37,038 bases of DNA from Microbispora triticiradicis. Its GTDB lineage: Bacteria; Actinomycetota; Actinomycetes; Streptosporangiales; Streptosporangiaceae. The stretch is from NCBI GenBank assembly GCA_003260025.2, contig QFZU02000184.1, positions 1-37,038 of the forward strand, written 5' to 3'. Position 1 is the stretch's first letter. Every line of letters starts with the position of its first letter. This document shows, one piece after another, positions 1-6,797 of the stretch. Position numbers and translations under genes: made by a program. Under the pieces are notes generated by a model. That model was given only the letters and a program-made list of their open reading frames with translations, had not been told where the DNA came from and ran no database searches.

Positions 1-1047
1 GGCGGCGGCCAGCCCGATCTCGCCGGGCACGGCGTCCCCCGGCTCCGCCCCGGCCCGCCAGGCGGCCAGGGCGCGCACCCGGGCCGCCGCGTCGGCGAGC
101 CGCTCCTCCGTCAGCGATCCCTCCGTCACGGCGTCGGCGATCGCGTCGCGGATGCGCGCGTGGGTCGCCTCGTCGGCGTTCTCGCCGCCCACGCAGACGG
201 CGTCGGCCCCGGCCGCCACGGCCATCGCGCTCGCGCCGCCCAGGCCGTAGCGGCCCGAGACGGCGGCCATCTCGATGCCGTCGGTGACGATCAGGCCCTC
301 GAAGCCCAGCTCCCGCCTGAGCAGGCCGGTGAGGACGCGGGGGCTCAGGGTGGCCGGCCGCTCCTCGTCGTACGCCGTCACGAGCAGGTGGCCGGTCATG
401 ATGGAGCGCACCCCCTCCCGGATCGCCACCCGGAACGGCAACAGCTCGACCTCGGCCAGCTCCTCACGCGAGGCGGTCACCCGCGGGATCCCGTGGTGGG
501 AGTCCACGGACGTGTCGCCGTGCCCGGGGAAGTGCTTGGCGCAGGCGGCGACGCCGGTGGACTGCAGGCCGCGGATCCAGGCGGCCGTGTGCCGCGCGAC
601 GAGCCCAGGGGCGGCGCCGAACGCGCGCAGGCCGATGACCGGGTTGTCCGGGTTGGAGTTGACGTCCGCGGCCGGGGCGAAGTCGATGGTGATCCCGGCC
701 TGCCGCAGGTCGTGCCCGATGTCCCGGGCCACCTGCTCGGTCAGCTCCACGTCGTCCACGACGCCGAGGGCGTAGTTGCCGGGCCGTGAGCTGCCCGTGC
801 GGGCCTCCAGTCGCGTCACCTCCCCCGCCTCCTCGTCGATGCCGATCACGACGTCGGGGTTCTCCGCGCGCAGCGACGAGGTCAGGGCGGCGAGCTGGGC
901 CGGGGTGTCCACGTTCCGCGAGAACAGCACGACGCCGGCGAGGCCGCCCGCGAGCCGCCGCCGCACCCAGTCGGGGGCGGTGGTCCCGGCGAAGCCGGGC
1001 AGGAGGACCGTGTCGGCCAGACGGAGCAGGTCAGGGCTTCGCTTCAT
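1..1047 (-). CDS. nagZ: GH3 family beta-N-acetylhexosaminidase, 3' end cut by window
   Basis: Hydrolyses terminal beta-linked N-acetylglucosamine, as in muropeptide or chitooligosaccharide recycling. The reading frame stays open to base 1, giving 349 residues. It starts at ATG 1047. The NagZ-type signature KHFPGHGDTSVDSHHG begins at residue 171; in this family its His-Asp region supplies the acid/base loop. The strand ending VTDGIEM carries the likely nucleophile, Asp256. No signal peptide is seen, so it is probably cytoplasmic. The start lies 42 bp from a 19-bp palindrome (1089-1107), which suggests its own repressed promoter separate from the upstream phosphatase gene. The missing part would be the C-terminal domain found in longer actinobacterial GH3 enzymes. 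Other GH3 activities such as beta-glucosidase are unlikely given the His-rich loop. Confidence 0.88.
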   Translation of the reverse strand, partial: MKRSPDLLRLADTVLLPGFAGTTAPDWVRRRLAGGLAGVVLFSRNVDTPAQLAALTSSLRAENPDVVIGIDEEAGEVTRLEARTGSSRPGNYALGVVDDVELTEQVARDIGHDLRQAGITIDFAPAADVNSNPDNPVIGLRAFGAAPGLVARHTAAWIRGLQSTGVAACAKHFPGHGDTSVDSHHGIPRVTASREELAEVELLPFRVAIREGVRSIMTGHLLVTAYDEERPATLSPRVLTGLLRRELGFEGLIVTDGIEMAAVSGRYGLGGASAMAVAAGADAVCVGGENADEATHARIRDAIADAVTEGSLTEERLADAAARVRALAAWRAGAEPGDAVPGEIGLAAA

Positions 1048-1088
1048 GCTGCGTCCACAGGGCATCGCTCAGGCATGCCCCGCAATCT

Positions 1089-1107
1089 AATAGGAAACTT
1101 TCCTATT
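1089..1107. promoter_or_regulatory. Perfect palindrome, candidate operator of the GH3 gene
   Basis: AATAGGAAA and TTTCCTATT form a perfect 9-bp inverted repeat around one central base. It sits 42 bp upstream of the hexosaminidase start, in an AT-rich patch that stands out from its GC-rich surroundings. A dimeric sugar-responsive repressor is the likely binder. A ROK or LacI type is a guess, and no such regulator gene is in the window. Confidence 0.6.
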
Positions 1108-1111
1108 TGCC

Positions 1112-1135
1112 AGCCCCGGGACGTGCCCGGCGGCT
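1112..1135 (-). terminator. Hairpin at the end of the PhoD-like gene
   Basis: AGCC-CCGGG and CCCGG-C-GGCT pair with one bulged base around the loop ACGTG. The hairpin touches the stop codon of the phosphatase gene and precedes the operator-like palindrome of the next gene. There is no U-tract, which is usual in this GC-rich group. Confidence 0.45.
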
Positions 1136-2511
1136 CAGAGATCGGTGCGGTGCAGCCGGTTCTCCCTCACCTCGAAGCCCGCGATCGTGGTCAGCGGGGC
1201 GCCGGGCCGGTCCACGAAGTCGACCGCCCGGTAGTCGGCCCGGAAACCGGTCATGTCCGCCGAGCAGGACACGTACCCGTGCCGGCTGTCGAAGAAGGCG
1301 ATGTGGGGGTTGATGTCGAGGATCTTGCTCGCGTCCGTGATGCCCGGCATGCTCGTCACCGAGGGGCCGACGAACTCGGCGCCGAGCGCGCGGGAGGCCG
1401 GGTCCGCCCAGTCCGCGCGCACGTCGCAGGCGTACGCGCTGTGCACGTCGCCGCTCAGCACGACCAGCCCGTCCGGGGCGGCGGCGAGCACGCGGGCGCG
1501 GGAGTCGGGGTAGCCGTCCCACGCGTCGGCGCTGACGGGTTCGAGCGGGAACCTGCGCTGGGAGAAGAACACCGCCTGCGCCAGCACCTTCCAGCGGGCC
1601 GTCGAGCCGCGCAGCCGTTCCAGCAGCCACTTCTCCTGCTCGGGGCCGAGCATGTCGCGTCCCTGGCGGTACTGCCGGGTGTCGGCGAGCAGGAAGTCGG
1701 CCACCCGCCCGTACGGCCGCCAGCGGTGGTTCTGCAGGCTCGCGCCGGACGGGCGCACCCGCAGCGGCTGGTGCTCGTAGTACGCCTTGAAGGCGGCGGC
1801 CCGGCGCTTGAGGAAGGCGGCGGAGGCGCTTCCGTCACCCGGCAGCGCGCCCGCCCAGTTGTCCCGGACCTCGTGGTCGTCGGGGATCGCGAGCCACGGC
1901 GCGGCGGCGTGCGCGGCCTGCAGGTCGGGGTCCAGCTTGTAGCGGGCGTAGCGGTTGCGGTACCCGGCGAGCGTGGTGCACTCGGCCGCCGACTCCAGCG
2001 GGCGCACCCAGCGGCCGGGCCCGGGGTTCTTCGGCTTGCCGTACTCGTAGATGTAGTCGCCGAGGTGGAGGACCAGGTCGGGCCGTTCGGCGGCGAGATG
2101 GCGCAGCGCGGTGAAGTGACCGTGCTCGTAACGCTGGCAGGAGACGAAGCAGAAGCGGACGGGGCCGGTCGAACCCGCGGCGGGGGCGGTCCTGGTGCGG
2201 CCCACGCGGCTCACGTGGCCCTCGGCGGAGAACCGGTAGAAGTAGTCGGCCCCGGGCCGCAGCCCGGCCACCCGCACGTGCACGCTGTGCGCCCAGTCGG
2301 GCTGCGCGGGCGTGGTGCCGGACTGCACGATCTTCCGGAACGCCTCGTCCTCGGCGATCTCCCACCGCACGGTCACCGCCTTGTCCGGCATGCCGCCGGG
2401 CCGCGCCGGATGCAGCGGCTCGGGAGCCAGCCGTGTCCAGAGGATCAGTCCGTCGGATAAGGGCTCGCCCGACGCCACCCCCAAGGTGAACGGATACTGC
2501 AATTTCGCCAT
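1135..2511 (-). CDS. PhoD-like alkaline phosphatase/phosphodiesterase without a visible export signal
   Basis: A 458-residue member of the PhoD-like metallophosphatase family, which uses Fe/Ca centres to hydrolyse phosphomono- or diesters. It opens with the N-terminal PhoD sandwich domain (FTLGVASGEPLSDGLILWTR, residues 7-26). The metal-site motifs follow: FVSCQRYEHG, HLGDYIYEYG, AIPDDHEVRDNW, LADTRQYR and VVLSGDVHSAYA. The family normally carries a Tat leader. Here the domain starts right at ATG 2511, and the frame upstream contains no twin-arginine or hydrophobic stretch, so the protein looks cytoplasmic. Only a weak GCAGGA lies about 10 bases upstream. It diverges from a KstR2-like TetR gene, with an operator-like site between them. 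Substrate unknown. Confidence 0.85.
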   Translation of the reverse strand: MAKLQYPFTLGVASGEPLSDGLILWTRLAPEPLHPARPGGMPDKAVTVRWEIAEDEAFRKIVQSGTTPAQPDWAHSVHVRVAGLRPGADYFYRFSAEGHVSRVGRTRTAPAAGSTGPVRFCFVSCQRYEHGHFTALRHLAAERPDLVLHLGDYIYEYGKPKNPGPGRWVRPLESAAECTTLAGYRNRYARYKLDPDLQAAHAAAPWLAIPDDHEVRDNWAGALPGDGSASAAFLKRRAAAFKAYYEHQPLRVRPSGASLQNHRWRPYGRVADFLLADTRQYRQGRDMLGPEQEKWLLERLRGSTARWKVLAQAVFFSQRRFPLEPVSADAWDGYPDSRARVLAAAPDGLVVLSGDVHSAYACDVRADWADPASRALGAEFVGPSVTSMPGITDASKILDINPHIAFFDSRHGYVSCSADMTGFRADYRAVDFVDRPGAPLTTIAGFEVRENRLHRTDL

Positions 2512-2568
2512 GTGCCCGATCCTGCCGTACCGGCGGCGGTCATGCCGGGAGGTCACGTACGGCGAGAG

Positions 2569-2600
2569 TTGCGAACAAGCCCTTGCTCGACGGCCATAAT
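2569..2600 (+). promoter_or_regulatory. Candidate promoter of the KstR2-like TetR gene, leaderless
   Basis: TTGCGA (2569-2574) and CATAAT (2595-2600) are separated by 20 bp, slightly long. Transcription would begin about 7 bases after the -10 box, on the GTG at 2608. No leader with a spaced Shine-Dalgarno sequence is visible, so a leaderless mRNA is likely. Confidence 0.45.
2574..2587. promoter_or_regulatory. KstR2-type operator (AnCAAGnnCTTGnT)
   Basis: The bases AACAAGCCCTTGCT fit the published mycobacterial KstR2 palindrome AnCAAGnnCTTGnT at every fixed position. The site lies inside the -35 to -10 spacer of the downstream TetR gene, whose product resembles KstR2. That placement fits negative autoregulation, and possibly control of the divergent phosphatase gene too. 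Confidence 0.7.
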
Positions 2601-2607
2601 GGGAGCC

Positions 2608-3279
2608 GTGAACCAGCGTAAGGACTCCGGCGGCACGGCCGTGCCGGTCAGGGCGAGGCGCGGCGTGGCCGGGCCGGCGTCGGAACGACGCGAGCACCTC
2701 GTGAGACTCGCCGCCGAGTTGTTCGCGCGCAAGGGCTTCCAGGCCACCACGGTACGGGAGATCGCGCTGGAGGCGGGCATCCTCTCCGGCAGCCTCTACC
2801 ACCACTTCGACTCCAAGGAGACGATCGTCGACGAGGTGCTGCGCACCTTCCTGGACGATCTGATCACCCGTTACCGGGCCGTGCTGGAACGCCGCGGCGA
2901 TCCCCACTCGGTCCTGGCGGAGATGGTCCGCATCGGCTTCGGCACCCTGGAGCCGCACCGGGCGGCCATCACCGTCATGCAGAACGACTGGAACTACCTG
3001 CGCTCGCTGCCCGGCGACCGGTTCGACTACCTGCTGCGCGCCGAGGACGAGGTGGAGCGCATGTGGGTGGAGCAGATCAGGGCCGGTCAGGCCGCCGGCC
3101 AGTTCCGCGACGACGTCGACCCCAAGCTGACCTACCGGATGATCCGCGACACCATCTGGGTGACCGTGCGCTGGTTCCGCCCCGGCGGCAGGCTCGACAC
3201 CGACCACCTCGCCGACCACTTCGTCAAGCTCCTGTTCGACGGTCTCGCGACCGGCGAGCGGGCGAGCCGGCCGTCATGA
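2608..3279 (+). CDS. KstR2-like TetR family transcriptional repressor
   Basis: A 223-residue TetR regulator. The N-terminal helix-turn-helix includes TTVREIALEAGILSGSLYHH. The C-terminal domain ends with RMIRDTIWVTVRWFRPGG, closely resembling what I know of mycobacterial KstR2, which represses steroid C/D-ring (HIP-CoA) degradation and responds to a CoA thioester. GTG 2608 was chosen because it coincides with the predicted transcription start. ATG 2599, three codons earlier and in frame, overlaps the -10 box. The gene overlaps the next one by ATGA, so the two are translationally coupled. No steroid-degradation genes are in this window; targets elsewhere in the genome are expected. Confidence 0.88.
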   Translation: MNQRKDSGGTAVPVRARRGVAGPASERREHLVRLAAELFARKGFQATTVREIALEAGILSGSLYHHFDSKETIVDEVLRTFLDDLITRYRAVLERRGDPHSVLAEMVRIGFGTLEPHRAAITVMQNDWNYLRSLPGDRFDYLLRAEDEVERMWVEQIRAGQAAGQFRDDVDPKLTYRMIRDTIWVTVRWFRPGGRLDTDHLADHFVKLLFDGLATGERASRPS

Positions 3280-3956
3280 CACTGCACAAGGCGGTACGCC
3301 TCGCGCTGACGGAGGCCGCCGACCCCGCGCGCGCCCTGTCCATGCGGGCGTACATGAAGTCGGAGATGCCGTTCCTCGGGGTCACGGCCGTGCCGCGGCG
3401 GGCCCTGCTGCGCCGGCTCTTCACCGAGCACCGGCTCGACAGCGCGCCCGAGTGGCGCAGGGCGGTGCTGGCGCTGTGGCGCGACGCCGAGTACCGCGAG
3501 GAGCGCTACGCCGCGATCGAACTGTCCGCGCACCGGTTCTACCGGTCCTGGCAGACGCTGTACACGATCCCGATGTACGAGGAGATGATCGTCACCGGGG
3601 CCTGGTGGGACTTCGTCGACGACATCGCCATCCACCGGATCGGCACGCTGCTGCGGTTGTACCCGGAGAGCATGCGCCGCCTGGTGCTGGAGTGGGCGCA
3701 CGACGCCGACCTGTGGAAACGGCGCGCCGCCATCCTGTGCCAGAACTCCTTCAAGGACGGCACCGACGTCCACCTGCTCTACGCGTGCATCGAGCCGAGC
3801 CTGTCGGACACCGACTTCTTCGCCCGCAAGGCCATCGGCTGGGCGCTGCGCGAGTACGCGAGGACCAACCCGCAAGAGGTGCTCCGCTACGTGAAGCACC
3901 GTGGCCTCAGCGGGCTGAGCCGCCGCGAGGCGCTGCGGAACCTCCCCGGCGCGTAG
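3276..3956 (+). CDS. AlkD-like DNA alkylation repair protein (HEAT-like glycosylase)
   Basis: A 226-residue all-helical protein of the AlkD family, which excises N3- and N7-alkylated purines without base flipping. The family hallmarks are present: YMKSEMPFLGVTAVPRR near residue 26, WWDFVDDIA at 110-118, DLWKRRAAIL at 145-154 and FFARKAIGWALREYARTNP at 181-199. Trp111, Asp115, Arg150 and Trp189 correspond, with a constant offset of two, to the active-site residues Trp109, Asp113, Arg148 and Trp187 of Bacillus cereus AlkD. It should therefore be active. Its ATG overlaps the TetR stop codon (ATGA), implying co-expression from the autoregulated TetR promoter. The stop lies only 16 bp from the convergent aldehyde dehydrogenase gene. 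Confidence 0.9.
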   Translation: MTLHKAVRLALTEAADPARALSMRAYMKSEMPFLGVTAVPRRALLRRLFTEHRLDSAPEWRRAVLALWRDAEYREERYAAIELSAHRFYRSWQTLYTIPMYEEMIVTGAWWDFVDDIAIHRIGTLLRLYPESMRRLVLEWAHDADLWKRRAAILCQNSFKDGTDVHLLYACIEPSLSDTDFFARKAIGWALREYARTNPQEVLRYVKHRGLSGLSRREALRNLPGA

Positions 3957-3972
3957 GCCGCCGGGGGGCCGC

Positions 3973-5370
3973 TCAGGCCGGACGGAAGGAGTCGCGCGCA
4001 TCCGGGGCCGCGTGCTTGATCATGAGGTGCCGGGTGACCGAATACTCCAGCACAGCCTCCTGACTCATGTCCTTGCCGAACCCGCTGCCCTTGACGCCGC
4101 CGTGCGGGGCCTCCGAGGCGATGGGCAGGTGGTCGTTCACCCACGTCACGCCCACGTCCAGGCGGTGGGAGACGCGCAGCGCGCGGGCCACGTCCGTGGA
4201 CCACACCGACGACGCCAGCCCGTACGGCGTGGCGTTGGCGAGCCGCACCGCCTCGTCCTCGCCGTCGAAAGGCATCGCCACCAGCACCGGGCCGAAGACC
4301 TCGCTCCGCACGATCTCGCTCTCCGGGTCGGCGTCGGCGATCAGCGTGGGCGTGTAGTGGAAACCGGGGCCGTCGATCGGGCCGCCTCCGTGGACGACGC
4401 GGCCTGACGCCCTGGTCACGAAGCCGTGGACCCGCTCGCGGTGCTCGGCGCTGATCAGCGGGCCGATGTCGGCGTCGGCCGCCCAGGGGTCGCCCGGCCG
4501 GACGCGGGCGACGGTCTCCCGCAGCGCCTCGACCGCCTCGGCGTACCGCGACCTCTCGACGTACACCCTGGTCGCGGCCGTGCAGTCCTGGCCGGTGTTG
4601 TAGGTGGCGCCCATGACGACCCCGGCCGCCATGTCCTCCAGCGAGGCGTCGCCGAACACCAGCGCGGGCGCCTTGCCGCCCAGCTCCAGATGGACCCGCT
4701 TGAGGCCGTCCACCGCTCCGCGCATGACCTCGCGGCCGGTCGCGGTGGACCCGGTGACGCTGACCATGTCCACGCCGGGATCGGTCACCAGGGTCCGCCC
4801 CACCTCGGCGCCGCCGGTCACCACCCGCACGAGGCCCTCCGGGGCCCCGGCCTCGGTGAACAGCTCGGCGAGCCGCAGCGTGGCGCGGGGCGTCCGGGGC
4901 GCCGGTTTGATCACGACGGCGTTCCCCGCGGCGACGGCCGGGCCGATCTTCCAGACCGCCATGATGAACGGGAAGTTCCACGGCGCGATCGCGCCCACCA
5001 CCCCGATCGGCCGTTTGATCAGCACGGACGTGTATCCCGCGCTGAACACGCCCGCGCCCGTGCCGTCGAGGGACCTGGCCGCGCCGGCGAAGAACCGGAG
5101 GTTGTCGACGGCGAACGGCAGCTCGCCGTCCCGGAACACGGCGGCGGGCTTGCCGGTCTCCTCGACCTCCAGCCGGGTCAGCTCCCCGGCGTCTCGCTCG
5201 ACGAGGTCCGCGAGTCGCAGCAGCACCAGCGCACGCTCACCCGGCGTCGTCTCGCGCCACTGTTCGAAGGCCTCCCGGGCCGCGCGTACGGCCCGTGTCA
5301 CGCCGTCGAGCGGGGTGTCGGGCACGTCCTCGATGACCTGGCCGTCGGCGGGATTGATCAATTTCGTCAT
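3973..5370 (-). CDS. NAD-dependent aldehyde dehydrogenase, gamma-aminobutyraldehyde type
   Basis: A 465-residue aldehyde dehydrogenase. Asn132 in APWNFPF, Glu229 in HLELGGKAP and nucleophile Cys263 in NTGQDCTAAT are all present. The features GQDCTAAT, SEAPHGGVKGSGFGKDMS and the C-terminal EYSVTRHLMIKH resemble gamma-aminobutyraldehyde dehydrogenase (YdcW/PatD), which converts 4-aminobutanal to GABA in putrescine breakdown. It is the last gene of a three-gene operon and follows the FAD oxidase gene by 10 bases. Its Shine-Dalgarno AGGAGG overlaps the oxidase stop codon, so the two are probably coupled: the oxidase would make the aldehyde and this enzyme would oxidise it. Exact substrate is inferred. 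Confidence 0.87.
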   Translation of the reverse strand: MTKLINPADGQVIEDVPDTPLDGVTRAVRAAREAFEQWRETTPGERALVLLRLADLVERDAGELTRLEVEETGKPAAVFRDGELPFAVDNLRFFAGAARSLDGTGAGVFSAGYTSVLIKRPIGVVGAIAPWNFPFIMAVWKIGPAVAAGNAVVIKPAPRTPRATLRLAELFTEAGAPEGLVRVVTGGAEVGRTLVTDPGVDMVSVTGSTATGREVMRGAVDGLKRVHLELGGKAPALVFGDASLEDMAAGVVMGATYNTGQDCTAATRVYVERSRYAEAVEALRETVARVRPGDPWAADADIGPLISAEHRERVHGFVTRASGRVVHGGGPIDGPGFHYTPTLIADADPESEIVRSEVFGPVLVAMPFDGEDEAVRLANATPYGLASSVWSTDVARALRVSHRLDVGVTWVNDHLPIASEAPHGGVKGSGFGKDMSQEAVLEYSVTRHLMIKHAAPDARDSFRPA

Positions 5371-5380
5371 GAGGTCCTCC

Positions 5381-6754
5381 TCAACTGTCGAAGCCGATGC
5401 CGAGGTGGTCGAGCACCCGCAGCCAGGGGCCCCGGCGGCCCTCGTTGTCGTCGGCGCGGGCCAGTGCGCGGCGGGTGAGCTCCACCACCGGCCAGCGCAG
5501 CGGCTCCGGCGGGAACGGCACCGGGTGGCGGCGGACCATGCGCGGCCTCGTCCGCGCGGTGGACCGCCTGGCCAGCAGGTCGAGGCCGACCAGCGCGCCG
5601 AACCTGGACGCGCCGACGCCGAGGCCGGTGTATCCGAGGGCGTAGGCCAGCCGCCCGCCCATGGCCGTGCCGAAGAACGGGGTGAACCGGCTGGTCGAGT
5701 CGATCACGCCGCCCCACCTGTGCGTGAAGCGCAGGCCGCGCAGCTGCGGGAACGTCGCGAAGAAGTGCCGCGCGAGCCGCTCGTGCGAGGCGTCGCGCTG
5801 CTCCGATCCCCCGCCGCCGAAGTTGTAGATCGCGTCGTATCCGCCCCACAGGACGCGGTCGTCCCGGGTGAGTCGGTAGTAGTGGAACTGGTTGCCCGCG
5901 TCGGTCAGGCCTTGGCCCTCCGGCCACCGGATCGACGCCCGCTGCTCGGCCGACAGCGGCTCGGTGACGAGCACGTAGTCCCAGACGGGCAGCATGAACA
6001 GGCCCAGCCTGCGCAGGGGCGAGGGGAAGGCGTTGGTGGCCAGCAGCACCTGCCCGGCGTGCACCACCGCCCGGCCTCCCGTCCTGGCCTCCACGCCGGT
6101 CCGCGTCCGGGTCAGCGCGGTGACCTCGGTGCCCTCGTGGACACGGACGCCGAGCCGGGCCGCGACGCGGGCCAGTCCCCACGCGAGGCCGGCGGGGTCG
6201 AGGAGGCCGCCTGTGCCGCGCAGGCGGAGCCCCGCGAGGTAGGTGGGCGAGTCGACGTCCGCACGCATCTCGTCACGGCCGAGGAACACCGCGTCCTCGC
6301 CGTGCTCGCGGTGCAGCTTCTCGGCCCGCCTCAGCTCCTCCACCTGGTGGGGCGCGACCGCGACCGTGGTCTTGCCGACCAGGCGGAGGTCGGCGTCGAT
6401 GCCGTGGTCGTCGACGAAGCGGGCGATGGCCGCGAGGTTCGCCCGGCCGAGCGCGAGCAGCGCCGCGTTCTCCGCCGGCCACAGCCGCGCCCCGTGGCCG
6501 ATGCCGTGGGTCAGGGAGTCGGCGACGAACCCGCCGTTGCGGCCGCTCGCGCCGTACGCGACGGAGCGGGCCTCCACGAGGACGACGTCGCAGGCGGGGT
6601 TCTCCTGCTTGGCCAGCACGGCTGCCCACAGGCCGGTGAATCCGCCGCCGACGACCAGCAGGTCCGCCGTCGTACGGCCGTGCAGCGGCTCGTAGGGGCC
6701 GGGCGCCCCGGGCCGGTCGGTCCAGAAGACCCGGGGAGCGGCGTCCTCGATCAC
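5381..6754 (-). CDS. FAD-dependent amine oxidase, PuuB/DAO family
   Basis: A 457-residue flavoprotein of the DAO superfamily. The dinucleotide-binding motif VVGGGFTGLWAA occupies residues 34-45, Glu61 ends the second strand, and GASGRNGGF (68-76) is the typical FAD loop. The pattern is like gamma-glutamylputrescine oxidase (PuuB) and related amine or glycine oxidases, which yield an aldehyde or imine plus ammonia and hydrogen peroxide. Start is GTG 6754, preceded by GAGGA at good spacing. That Shine-Dalgarno sits in one copy of a short tandem duplication; the other copy encodes residues 2-6. No PuuA-like glutamate-putrescine ligase gene is in the window, so a free amine may be the substrate. 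It lies 43 bp after the glycosyltransferase gene and 10 bp before the dehydrogenase gene. Confidence 0.83.
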   Translation of the reverse strand: MIEDAAPRVFWTDRPGAPGPYEPLHGRTTADLLVVGGGFTGLWAAVLAKQENPACDVVLVEARSVAYGASGRNGGFVADSLTHGIGHGARLWPAENAALLALGRANLAAIARFVDDHGIDADLRLVGKTTVAVAPHQVEELRRAEKLHREHGEDAVFLGRDEMRADVDSPTYLAGLRLRGTGGLLDPAGLAWGLARVAARLGVRVHEGTEVTALTRTRTGVEARTGGRAVVHAGQVLLATNAFPSPLRRLGLFMLPVWDYVLVTEPLSAEQRASIRWPEGQGLTDAGNQFHYYRLTRDDRVLWGGYDAIYNFGGGGSEQRDASHERLARHFFATFPQLRGLRFTHRWGGVIDSTSRFTPFFGTAMGGRLAYALGYTGLGVGASRFGALVGLDLLARRSTARTRPRMVRRHPVPFPPEPLRWPVVELTRRALARADDNEGRRGPWLRVLDHLGIGFDS

Positions 6755-6770
6755 GCGGCGTCCTCGATGT
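6740..6770. repeat. Short tandem duplication around an oxidase start codon
   Basis: The 14 bases GCGGCGTCCTCGAT occur twice in tandem with a 17-base period (6740-6753 and 6757-6770). The GTG start codon of the FAD oxidase gene lies between the copies. The upstream copy supplies the ribosome binding site and the downstream copy codes for the first residues. Confidence 0.75.
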
Positions 6771-6797
6771 CGATGGTCCCACCGCTCACCGGACGGC

